Source: Sabulitectum sp036743055 (lineage in GTDB: Bacteria; Fermentibacterota; Fermentibacteria; Fermentibacterales; JCC-6). Taken from it: DNA of 27,161 nt. The notes beneath the pieces were generated by a model that saw only the letters and a list, made by a program, of their open reading frames with translations, was not told where the DNA came from and searched no databases. Positions 1-6,853 of this stretch are shown here, in pieces (position 1 is the first letter of the stretch; each line of letters starts with the position of its first letter). Both the position numbers and the translations under genes were made by a program. The stretch lies in the NCBI GenBank assembly GCA_036743055.1, contig DAINQE010000031.1:1-27161 (forward strand), given 5' to 3'.

Positions 1-303
1 GGCAACTACATGCTTAGTCCGCCTTGTTTTTCTCGCCCTCCGGTTGGCTGCGGACGTCCGCCTTCGGGCCAGTTTCCATTGATCTCACCGATTCCCCCGG
101 GAAACGCGGGTTGGCGGCCAGTTCCCTGATCGACGCCCCTTCCGGACCCGGGAACGCAGTCCGGAGGGACGGCTGCCCATCATGAGGACAGCTGTCGCAA
201 TTTATGCGGCAGTTATTTCTATTCCACCTTTTTTACGAGGCCGGTGGAACCTCGGCATGCTCCCACGGGGCCACTTCCGTACCCGTCGATACCTGTCGCC
301 CCC
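1..303 (-). ncRNA. ssrA: tmRNA (transfer-messenger RNA), 3' end beyond the window
   Basis: tmRNA rescues stalled ribosomes by acting as a tRNA-Ala and then as a short mRNA. On the minus strand the 5' end is GGGGG at 303-299, followed by the conserved TCGACGGG. A GCATGCCGAGG block precedes pseudoknot 1. That knot has stem GAGG (253-250) with CCTC (240-237) and a 7-bp stem TTCCACC (249-243) with GGTGGAA (228-222). Eleven bases later comes the resume context ATAACT|GCC. At the left edge, GGACTAAGCATGTAGT (minus, about 19-4) is the conserved block before the 3' tRNA-like half, so roughly 50 bases including the T arm and acceptor lie outside the window. The tag frame is abnormal (see separate entry). 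The gene is divergent from rpmB. Identification is secure from several independent conserved blocks; the mature 5' end is inferred. Confidence 0.93.
202..210 (-). other. tmRNA tag reading frame: GCC GCA TAA (Ala-Ala-stop)
   Basis: This is where the tag-coding frame should start: 11 bases after pseudoknot 1 and directly after ATAACT, the context I recall for Thermus tmRNA before its GCC resume codon. The frame reads GCC (210-208), GCA (207-205), TAA (204-202). The stop lies in the 5-base loop of an imperfect hairpin, 212-205 pairing with 199-192 with one C.A mismatch. In other tmRNAs a similar terminal hairpin carries the stop, but after 8 or more tag codons. Taken literally, the peptide added would be the tRNA-borne Ala plus Ala-Ala. 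The sequence is seen; the choice of resume codon is inferred. Confidence 0.6.
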
Positions 304-318
304 AAGTTTCGTACGCAC

Positions 319-324
319 AATATA
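319..324 (-). promoter_or_regulatory. candidate -10 element for ssrA
   Basis: TATATT on the minus strand lies 15 bases before the predicted tmRNA 5' end, leaving room for a short leader to be removed by RNase P. No good -35 hexamer is visible at 16-18 bases upstream, so the call is weak. Confidence 0.3.
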
Positions 325-352
325 CACAAATTGCCTGGGGTATGGTTCCAGC

Positions 353-381
353 TTGATTTTTCCGGTGGAATGGAGTATATG
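353..381 (+). promoter_or_regulatory. candidate sigma70-type promoter of rpmB
   Basis: TTGATT (353-358), a 17-base spacer, then TATATG (376-381). The expected start near 388 is about 30 bases before the rpmB ATG. It lies back-to-back with the ssrA -10 element. Four of six bases match at each hexamer. Confidence 0.4.
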
Positions 382-417
382 TTGCTCTCATTACGAAATT
401 CGAAAAGGGAGACGATA

Positions 418-606
418 ATGTCCTGGAAGTGCGATATATGCGGTAAAGCTCCGGCGGTTGGCAACAGAATAAGCCACTCCGACAAGAAGAGCAAGCACGT
501 GTTCAAGCCCAACCTTCAGAGTGTTCGCGCCATGATCGACGGAAAACCCAAGAGGATCAAGGCCTGCACCACCTGCATCAAGAGCGGCAGGGTCATCAAG
601 GGCTAG
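418..606 (+). CDS. rpmB: large ribosomal subunit protein bL28
   Basis: The 62-residue basic protein is a structural component of the 50S subunit. It begins MSWKCDICGK and contains the bL28 pattern G-N-x-I-S-H-S near residues 15-21. Cys5 and Cys8 with Cys50 and Cys53 form two CxxC pairs, marking the zinc-binding (C+) form of bL28; zinc binding itself is inferred. The ATG at 418 is chosen over an in-frame upstream start at 244 because the family begins here, an AAGGGAGA ribosome site lies at 405-412, and the longer frame would cross the promoter and the tmRNA gene. It appears monocistronic, with a terminator directly downstream. Length is normal for compact bL28 proteins. Confidence 0.96.
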   Translation: MSWKCDICGKAPAVGNRISHSDKKSKHVFKPNLQSVRAMIDGKPKRIKACTTCIKSGRVIKG

Positions 607-630
607 CTTCTTTGTCTTACAGACGAGTTC

Positions 631-656
631 GGGGGGAAGCGCGCTTCCCCCCTTTT
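631..656 (+). terminator. Rho-independent terminator of rpmB
   Basis: A 22-base perfect palindrome (631-652, GGGGGGAAGCG paired with its complement) is followed by TTTTCTT on the plus strand, 25 bases after the rpmB stop. On the minus strand no T tract follows it, so it serves rpmB mainly, though the stem could also block read-through from the radical SAM gene. Confidence 0.9.
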
Positions 657-704
657 CTTATATTCTATTGCCTGTATTTCTTGTGTTATCCGTTTTGCTC
701 TTCG

Positions 705-2366
705 TCAGTCGTCATCCGGGATCTCGGTTGTGACCGGGTTGCCCATGCGCTCTTCCTGGGCGGCCTGGGCCATCTGGTACTCCCTGGCGAGTCTGGTGTA
801 GCCGAAGCCCATGTTCAGGAACTCCCAGGGGAGCTGTTTTGACTGGTCCATTGGGAGGAACACGGAATTCATGTCCATTTCCGCGTACTCGAAGGCGGTG
901 TTCCAGCCTACACCTTCCAGCTTCTTCATCAGGGCCTTGCCAACCCTGCGGTCCCCTCTGATGAGGAGGGCCTGGATGTGGGTGTCCCTGGGATCGAAGC
1001 CCTTGATCTTCTTAACGCCCAGCTTCTTCAGGGCGGCCTTCAGTTCCGTGAGGTGTTCCCTCACCTCCCTGAGGCCGGCCATGGGCGACCACTGGAAGGC
1101 TGTCCAGGGCCTGGGGATGAACTGATCGACCCTGACGGTGATGGGGAGCTTGGTAAGGCCCATGATTGCTTCCACGAACTCCACGTTCTCCCTGCGGTCG
1201 TTGTCGTTCTCGAAGGGGAAACCCAGCTGGAAGTTGATCTGAACCGCCTTCATTCCCTGGGGCATGTTCCTCACGGTATTGAAGTAGCTTTCGTTGTTCC
1301 TGTACTTGCCCAGGACCTTCCTCAGGGACTCGCTGCCGGTCTCCGGAACCATCAGGAGGGTGTCGGCGTCCATGATGGTGGGCAGTTCCTCGGCAAGCTC
1401 AGGGGTCTCCCGCATGTGGGAGCTGATCCTTGCGTTGAGGCCGGCCTTGTCAGCCAGCTTCATGAGCTGCTTAAGTTCGTCGTGGCCCCCCGGGGTGCAG
1501 GCGGTGTAGACCACCGTGGTTCCCTCGGGTATGCCGTTGATCTTCTCCTCGAGGTCCTCCGCCCTCTGCTCACGGTAAGGAAGCAGAAGATAGCCGGACA
1601 TGCAGAACCTGCAGTTGAACGGGCAGCCCCTTGCGATTTCCAGGATGTAGGTGTCGGGCATTATGGAGTGGGCCGATATGGTGTCGGTGAGGGCGCCCAC
1701 GCTCTCGGAGCTTGCCCACTGGCGCATTATCGAGCTTCTGGGGTCGGTTCCGTGAACGGTTGGAACATAGAGACCCGGAAGGTACGAAAGACCCTTGAGT
1801 ATCTCAGCCTTGGGCCGGCGCCTGGAGCCCAGGCTCTTGATGATGTCCAGAACAGGGCCCAGGGTGGGTTCGGTCTCGCCGATTATGAAGGCGTCGAAAA
1901 AACCGCTCATCGGAATTGGGTTCGCGGTGACGCTCATTCCGGTGGCCAGCAGGATGGGCCACTTGTGCTCCCTCTTGCGGTTCTCGAGGGTTATCCCTGA
2001 AAGGTCCATCATCTCCAGGGCGTTGAACCAGTCGGTCTCCGAAGGCATCAGGAAAACGAGCAGGTCGGAGTCCTTAATGGACTTGCCTGTATCCAGAGTC
2101 TCAACGGGACGATTCTGCCTTTTCCTCCAGTTGAGTTCGTCCTTCTCGGGAAGGAATGCCCTGGCGCAGACGGTGTCGGGCCAGGTGCTCAGCTGCTTGT
2201 ACAGCCTGTGGAAGGCAAGATGGCCCATTGCCTGGGAGTACTCCCTGGGAAAGGCCACAAGCGTTTCGAAGACTCCCTCGGAGTTCCCGGAAGAAAGCCT
2301 GCGCTCTGCGTCCAGCAGCTCGCATCGCCTTTCTTCGTACTTGTCACTGGCAGATTTGCGACTCAT
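705..2366 (-). CDS. radical SAM protein with B12-binding-like N-terminal region
   Basis: The 553-residue protein carries the radical SAM cluster motif CPFNCRFC (Cys248, Cys252, Cys255), which should bind a [4Fe-4S] cluster that cleaves S-adenosylmethionine. Before it lies a region resembling the Rossmann-like B12-binding half of B12/radical SAM proteins (VTANPIPMSGFFDAFIIGE), without an obvious cobalamin-ligating DxHxxG histidine. The substrate is unknown. The ATG at 2366 is preferred to an upstream in-frame start at 2429 because AGGGGG sits just before it and the longer version would run through a promoter-like element. It lies 89 bases after ftsZ, so it may be the tail of the division cluster or a separate unit. 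Family assignment is firm; the function is not. Confidence 0.85.
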   Translation of the reverse strand: MSRKSASDKYEERRCELLDAERRLSSGNSEGVFETLVAFPREYSQAMGHLAFHRLYKQLSTWPDTVCARAFLPEKDELNWRKRQNRPVETLDTGKSIKDSDLLVFLMPSETDWFNALEMMDLSGITLENRKREHKWPILLATGMSVTANPIPMSGFFDAFIIGETEPTLGPVLDIIKSLGSRRRPKAEILKGLSYLPGLYVPTVHGTDPRSSIMRQWASSESVGALTDTISAHSIMPDTYILEIARGCPFNCRFCMSGYLLLPYREQRAEDLEEKINGIPEGTTVVYTACTPGGHDELKQLMKLADKAGLNARISSHMRETPELAEELPTIMDADTLLMVPETGSESLRKVLGKYRNNESYFNTVRNMPQGMKAVQINFQLGFPFENDNDRRENVEFVEAIMGLTKLPITVRVDQFIPRPWTAFQWSPMAGLREVREHLTELKAALKKLGVKKIKGFDPRDTHIQALLIRGDRRVGKALMKKLEGVGWNTAFEYAEMDMNSVFLPMDQSKQLPWEFLNMGFGYTRLAREYQMAQAAQEERMGNPVTTEIPDDD

Positions 2367-2400
2367 AGACCCCCTGCTCCCGTGGATGTTATCGGAGGGG

Positions 2401-2429
2401 AATATAGTCAATGGAAAAAACGTCAACAA
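2401..2429 (-). promoter_or_regulatory. candidate promoter of the radical SAM gene
   Basis: On the minus strand, TTGTTG (2429-2424), 17 bases, then TATATT (2406-2401). The predicted start near 2394 lies about 28 bases before the ATG. The -10 matches 5 of 6 bases, the -35 only 3. It overlaps the putative ftsZ-side terminator hairpin. Confidence 0.35.
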
Positions 2430-2442
2430 AATACGACGTTTT
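2415..2442 (-). terminator. possible weak terminator after ftsZ
   Basis: AAAACGTC (2442-2435), a 10-base loop, GACGTTTT (2424-2417), then more T. The 8-bp stem has only three G-C pairs, so it may attenuate rather than end transcription of the dcw cluster. It lies 13 bases after the ftsZ stop. Confidence 0.4.
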
Positions 2443-2455
2443 ATCCGCCTTTGAC

Positions 2456-3604
2456 TCAGTCAATATCCCTCTGGAGGAAGGTGGGTATCTCCACGTCACT
2501 GGGGCTCATGTTTCCGGGACTTCCTGTGGAGAAGGACCTTGTAAGGTTCTCGGTGCCCTTCCTTCGGCTGCTGAAGGGGAAGGGTGTCTGTTCCCGCTTC
2601 AGGGGAAGTTCCTCTACTTCGTCATCATCCATCTGCCCGAAGCCGGTGGCTATGACCGTGACCTTGATCTCGTCACCCATCTTCTCGTCCACGCTGCGGC
2701 CGATCCTTACCTCCACGTTGTCCCCCACCGCATCGGCTATTATCCTGTGGGCCTTGGTGAACTCGGTGTACCTGAGTTCCTTGGAGGAGTGGATGTTCAC
2801 CAGGACCTCCCTGGCACCCTCTATGGAGATGTTGTCCAGGAGTTCGTTGGATATGGCCTGCCTCGCGGCCTCCTCGGCCCTGTCGGGGCCAACCGCAACA
2901 CCTGTGCCCATCATTGCGCCGCCGCCGCTGGCTATCACCCTTCTCACATCCTCGAAGTCCAGATTGATCTCCCCCGGTGAGGAGATGATGCTGCTGATAC
3001 CCTCTACCGCGTTGGAGAGAACACCGTTGGCGATGCCCATGGCCTCGTCGAAGTTGGTCTCATCCCCCACCACGCTGTCCAGCCTGTCGTTGGGGATCAC
3101 TATGAGGGTGTCCAGTTCCCTTCTGAGCCTGCGTATGCCGTCCTCGGCCCTCTTGGCCCTTATGGCGCCTTCGTAGCTCCAGGGAAGAGTTACCACGCCA
3201 ACGGTTATGATGCCGTTGTCCTTGGCCAGTCTGGCAATTACCGGTGCTGCGCCGGTACCGGTGCCTCCGCCCATGCCTGCCGTTATGAAGAGCATGTCCG
3301 CCCCTGAGATAACGTCCTCTATGGCATTGACGCTCTCGTCGGCGGCCTGCTCGCCCAGCTCCTGGTTGCCGCCGGTCCCCCGGTTCCGGGTTACCCTGCT
3401 GCCGATGAGCACCTGTTCGGTTGCCAGGCAACTCTTGAAGTCCTGGTGGTCGGTGTTCACCGCCACGTACTCCACGCCCTTTATCTGGTCACGGATCATC
3501 CTTGTAATGGCGTTGCACCCGCAGCCGCCAACACCGAGGACCATGAGCCTTACGCTTCCGTTCTGGTCCTCTCCAACTTCACGCAGATCGAATACAGCTG
3601 CCAT
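2456..3604 (-). CDS. ftsZ: cell division GTPase FtsZ
   Basis: FtsZ is the tubulin-like GTPase that polymerises into the cytokinetic ring at midcell. The 382-residue protein has the G-box GGGTGTG at residues 112-118, an N-terminal nucleotide loop VLGVGGCGCNAITRM (about 23-37), and a synergy loop NLDFED whose acidic residues complete the active site of the next subunit. The C-terminus ends EIPTFLQRDID, the conserved peptide that binds FtsA and other partners. AAGGAG lies 8 bases before the ATG and directly follows the ftsA stop, 11 bases upstream. Length is normal. Two cysteines in the nucleotide loop are unusual compared with the common all-glycine form. It is the last classical gene of the cluster. 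Confidence 0.98.
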   Translation of the reverse strand: MAAVFDLREVGEDQNGSVRLMVLGVGGCGCNAITRMIRDQIKGVEYVAVNTDHQDFKSCLATEQVLIGSRVTRNRGTGGNQELGEQAADESVNAIEDVISGADMLFITAGMGGGTGTGAAPVIARLAKDNGIITVGVVTLPWSYEGAIRAKRAEDGIRRLRRELDTLIVIPNDRLDSVVGDETNFDEAMGIANGVLSNAVEGISSIISSPGEINLDFEDVRRVIASGGGAMMGTGVAVGPDRAEEAARQAISNELLDNISIEGAREVLVNIHSSKELRYTEFTKAHRIIADAVGDNVEVRIGRSVDEKMGDEIKVTVIATGFGQMDDDEVEELPLKREQTPFPFSSRRKGTENLTRSFSTGSPGNMSPSDVEIPTFLQRDID

Positions 3605-3615
3605 TTCCCATCTCC

Positions 3616-4863
3616 TTACTTCAGTTTATGCAAAAAGTCAGTGAATTTCTTAAAAACATTCCCGCAGTTCTCCCGTTTTCCCCGGGTCAGATTCCTGCTC
3701 CTGAGGAGTGCGCCGTGCTTCAGTAGCCCCACCGCAGTAGCCATTTCAGGCATGCTCACTATCTTGCTGCCGGAGGTGAATCCCCTTGGGATCCCCGGTT
3801 CCACAAGATGTCCGGATATTTCCGATGAGGCCTGGAGTATTCCGTTCATCCTCGCGGTGCCTCCTGTAACGACTATTCCCCCGGTGAGGTTCTCGAAGCC
3901 TATCCCGGAGGCGGCTATCTCCTCGGAGGTGAACCTGAGCATTTCCCCCACCCTTTCGTAGGCGATCTGCGAGAGCACGGGAAGGTTAACCGGAATGGTG
4001 CCCCTGCCCCCGACCTTCCTCACGGAAAGGATCTTCGACTCGGCCAGGCCCTTCATTGCCGTAACCTGCTCCTCCTTAAGCCTGGCGGCGTCTTCCATGG
4101 ATATTCCCAGGCTCTGTATGTCGGCGGTTATCCTGTCTCCGCCCATGGAGAAGGAGGAAAGGTGCACAGGGGCTCCCCCGCTGTATACCACCAGATCGGT
4201 GCTGGAGGCTCCTATGTCTATCACCGCGGTGCCCACTGTCTTCTCGTCCCTGTTGAGGACGGCCTCGGCGCTGGCTATTGCCGCCGGGATCACTCCCTCC
4301 ACGGACACGCCGGCGTTCTCCACCACCGCTATCAGGTTGTCAACCGCTATCCTGTCGGCGTAGATGGTGTAGACCCTGGCCTGGACCGATGTGGCCCGGA
4401 GTCCCACAGGGGGCTCGGCAAGGTTATGGAAGCCCTCGAAGGAGTAGTCCCTTGGTATTCTCTCGAGCACCCTGCATCCGGAGGGCAGGGTCATGTTCCC
4501 CGCTGCCTCCTTTACCTTGGCCACATCCTCTTCGGTAATGAGGTCGGGCTCCTCGGACCTGCCGTCTCCCAGGACCATCGTGGAAGAACCCAGAATGCCC
4601 CTCACATGGAGGCCGGTGATGCTCACGAAGGCGGACTCAGCTTCCAGTCCGGATGTTTCCTCAGCCTCCTCCACGGCTTTTCTGACGGCTTCAGAGGCCC
4701 GGGAGGCGTTCACTATCACGCCTTCCCTCACATGGCCGCTGCAGGGGGCTATCCCCACCCCGGCCACCTCCAGGTTACCCTGGTCATCCTCGATGGCAAT
4801 GAGGCACTTGACGCAGGAGCAGCCTATGTCGATTCCGGCAATGGTGACGCTGTTCTCGCTCAT
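3616..4863 (-). CDS. ftsA: cell division protein FtsA (actin-like)
   Basis: FtsA is an actin-fold ATPase that tethers FtsZ to the membrane and recruits later division proteins. The 415-residue protein has a phosphate-1 motif GIDIGCSCVK (about 10-19), a second phosphate motif VIDIGASSTDL near 215-225 and an adenosine motif VVTGGTARMNG. The C-terminal KKFTDFLHKLK should form the amphipathic membrane-targeting helix. The ATG at 4863 overlaps the ftsQ stop (ATGA) and is preceded by GGGGGAG; an in-frame start 99 bases upstream lies inside ftsQ and is rejected. The phosphate-1 loop has Cys where Thr is usual, plus two nearby cysteines. It sits immediately upstream of ftsZ, as in most bacteria. Confidence 0.96.
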   Translation of the reverse strand: MSENSVTIAGIDIGCSCVKCLIAIEDDQGNLEVAGVGIAPCSGHVREGVIVNASRASEAVRKAVEEAEETSGLEAESAFVSITGLHVRGILGSSTMVLGDGRSEEPDLITEEDVAKVKEAAGNMTLPSGCRVLERIPRDYSFEGFHNLAEPPVGLRATSVQARVYTIYADRIAVDNLIAVVENAGVSVEGVIPAAIASAEAVLNRDEKTVGTAVIDIGASSTDLVVYSGGAPVHLSSFSMGGDRITADIQSLGISMEDAARLKEEQVTAMKGLAESKILSVRKVGGRGTIPVNLPVLSQIAYERVGEMLRFTSEEIAASGIGFENLTGGIVVTGGTARMNGILQASSEISGHLVEPGIPRGFTSGSKIVSMPEMATAVGLLKHGALLRSRNLTRGKRENCGNVFKKFTDFLHKLK

Positions 4864-5540
4864 ACCGTTTCTCCCCCTGAAGGCCTGACGATCGCCTGCC
4901 CCCGGTAGCGAAGGTCCACCTGTTCCGCGAAGGGACGAACCGAGTCCCTTATGGAGTTCCATGTTCTCCAGCTGCCCGGGGCGTTATCACAGTGGAGAAG
5001 AACCGGGATCCCGTTCTCCACCACCTGTATGCCGTCTTCCAGCACCGTAACCTCCGTGCCCGTGCCTAGATCCCTCTTCAGCGCCAGGTTCAGGGCGGCG
5101 CGGATGGAGCTTTCCGCCGGATTCCCCAGGACCCTGAGTTCAGGGAGCGCCGGATCCGCCCACCCCTGGGGAAGAGGCTCTCCGAGAAGTGTTACTGGAA
5201 TGCTTCCCGATCCGTTGACCACCATGGCCGCGGCCTCCCTGGGATGAAGTTCCACAACTATCGAATGGGGCAGCACGACCCGTACGGAAGCTGATGCGAC
5301 GCCCTCTATCGTCTCCAGCTCCATTCCCAGCGAGTCGGTGTTAAGCCTGAGGAGCGATTCCTGGAACCAGGGCCGGAGGATCTCCGCCACCAGGGCCGAA
5401 TCCACCGGGCCTGAATAGTCTATCCTCGCCTGCAGAAGATCGAATCTTCCATCCCTGTCGGCCCATCTGATCCCCAGGACGGCGGTGAGGACCACCAGCA
5501 GAACGATCCCGAACAGAAGTGCTTTCTTCTTCATGATCAT
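4860..5540 (-). CDS. ftsQ: cell division protein FtsQ/DivIB
   Basis: This 226-residue bitopic protein has a short basic cytoplasmic start (MIMKKK), one transmembrane helix at about residues 7-24, and a periplasmic part beginning with a POTRA-like domain (FDLLQARIDYSGPVDSALVA onward, about 34-105), followed by the FtsQ beta domain. FtsQ links FtsL/FtsB to the divisome. Sequence conservation is low, as usual for the family; the call rests on topology, the POTRA pattern, length and its place between murC and ftsA. Start at 5540 overlaps the murC stop (ATGA). A second ATG six bases on (5534) has slightly better spacing from GGGGGTGA and is equally possible. Confidence 0.9.
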   Translation of the reverse strand: MIMKKKALLFGIVLLVVLTAVLGIRWADRDGRFDLLQARIDYSGPVDSALVAEILRPWFQESLLRLNTDSLGMELETIEGVASASVRVVLPHSIVVELHPREAAAMVVNGSGSIPVTLLGEPLPQGWADPALPELRVLGNPAESSIRAALNLALKRDLGTGTEVTVLEDGIQVVENGIPVLLHCDNAPGSWRTWNSIRDSVRPFAEQVDLRYRGQAIVRPSGGETV

Positions 5541-6853
5541 TTCACCCCCAGGATCGATCTTGCCTTGGAGTCGATGGAACCGGCACCCATGAAAACCACA
5601 ATGCCTCCCTCAATCCCGTTCAGAGCGGACTCCATCTCTTCCATCTCAATCGCAGTGCAGTCAGCCCCTGCCTTAACCGCGGCCTTTACCACCAGGGATG
5701 AATCAACCCCGTGGAGAGGTTCCTCCCTGGCGGGGTAGACGGGAAGGACGAATGACTTCGCCGCTATACCCAGGGCGATGCCCATCTCCCTGTGGAGGAG
5801 AGAGGTGCGGGAGTAGAGGTGGGGCTGGAAGAACACCGTAACAGGGCCCGTGACTGAATTCTCCAGCGAACTGAGTGCCGCGGCCATCTCGTCGGGGTGG
5901 TGGGCGTAGTCGCTGACGAAGACGGTATCGCCCCTGGAGGCGATCTTCTCCAGACGCCTGGATACCCCGGGCCAGCTTTCCAGCGCCGCCACTGCTTCGG
6001 AGGGTTCGATCCCCACCGCCTGGGAAAGGGCCACGGCTATCTGGGCATTCCTTACGTTATGGACACCTGGCGCAGGTATGAAGCCTCTGCAGCCGAAAAG
6101 GGTGTACTTCTCTCCCCAGCCTGGATATTCACCCATCTTCGCGTCTATCTCACCGCCGGGGCCGCTCCTGAGAACCTTTCGTCCTATCCTGGCGGCCCAG
6201 TATCCCAGGGCCGGCTTCTCCATGGGAACGATCACCGTTCCACCGGGGAGCACCGATTCCAGGAAGGCCTGGAATGCCCACTCCAGGGCTTCCGGTGATC
6301 CGTAGCATTCCAGATGCTCCAGTGCGTAGCTGGTAACAGCAGCGTGGGCGGGGGTGAGCCTCAGGAAGGTCCTGTCGTACTCGTCCGACTCCACTACGGC
6401 CAGTTTCCCTCCGCTGCGGAAATTACCCCCCCAGCAGTCCATGTGACCCCCTACGAACACCGTGGGATTGGCCCCGCATTCCTGGGCAATCCAGCCTGTC
6501 ATGGAGGTGGTGGTGGTTTTTCCGTGGGCGCCGGAAACGGCCACCACATCGTGAGAAAGGGCGAGTTCCGCCAGTGCCTCGCTTCGGCGAAGCACCGTTA
6601 TTCCACTCTTCCGGGCCGCTTCCAGCTCCTGGTTCCCCTGGGGTACCGCTGCGGTGAACACCAGCCTGTCCACACCTTCCAGGTGCGCAGGGGAATGGTG
6701 GTCGAATACTTCCACCCCGGCGGCTTTCAGGGAGATGGTCTTGTCCGGTGACGGCGAGCCGTCGCACCCTGAGACCTGGTGACCCAGAGCCCTGTACCAG
6801 AGGGCAAGACCGCTCATGCCTGAACCGCAAACTCCCATGAGGTGAACCTTCAT
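5537..6853 (-). CDS. murC: UDP-N-acetylmuramate--L-alanine ligase
   Basis: MurC is the cytoplasmic ATP-dependent ligase that adds L-alanine to UDP-MurNAc, the first amino acid of the peptidoglycan stem. The 438-residue protein has the N-terminal nucleotide-sugar fold (GVCGSGMSGLA, residues 7-17), the Mur-ligase ATP loop GAHGKTTTT (108-116), a central domain with VVESDEYDRTF, and a C-terminal domain with DYAHHPDE. The N-terminal glycine loop and its position next to murG fit MurC better than the recycling ligase Mpl. The ATG overlaps the murG stop (ATGA) and the stop overlaps the ftsQ start. murB and ddl, which often follow murC, are not here. Confidence 0.97.
   Translation of the reverse strand: MKVHLMGVCGSGMSGLALWYRALGHQVSGCDGSPSPDKTISLKAAGVEVFDHHSPAHLEGVDRLVFTAAVPQGNQELEAARKSGITVLRRSEALAELALSHDVVAVSGAHGKTTTTSMTGWIAQECGANPTVFVGGHMDCWGGNFRSGGKLAVVESDEYDRTFLRLTPAHAAVTSYALEHLECYGSPEALEWAFQAFLESVLPGGTVIVPMEKPALGYWAARIGRKVLRSGPGGEIDAKMGEYPGWGEKYTLFGCRGFIPAPGVHNVRNAQIAVALSQAVGIEPSEAVAALESWPGVSRRLEKIASRGDTVFVSDYAHHPDEMAAALSSLENSVTGPVTVFFQPHLYSRTSLLHREMGIALGIAAKSFVLPVYPAREEPLHGVDSSLVVKAAVKAGADCTAIEMEEMESALNGIEGGIVVFMGAGSIDSKARSILGVK

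Noticed and set aside
20..211. Long alternative tag frame in the tmRNA (about 60 codons, TGC CGC ATA onward)
   Set aside because: It stays open to the conserved GGACTAA block but would translate through the downstream pseudoknot region, starts out of register with the ATAACT|GCC context and does not end in a tag-like hydrophobic sequence. The other alternative frame (CCG CAT AAA) ends in TGA after nine codons with no Ala-Ala end.
182..418. Short plus-strand frame before rpmB and the in-frame extension of rpmB to 244
   Set aside because: Both overlap the tmRNA gene and its promoter; bL28 begins at 418 with its own ribosome site.
631..652. 22-base perfect palindrome considered as an attachment or operator site
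   Set aside because: Its position just after rpmB and the following T tract make it a terminator.
978..2000. 340-codon plus-strand open frame
   Set aside because: It lies wholly antisense to the radical SAM gene, has no ribosome site or recognisable domain, and its composition is that of a reverse-strand shadow in GC-rich DNA.
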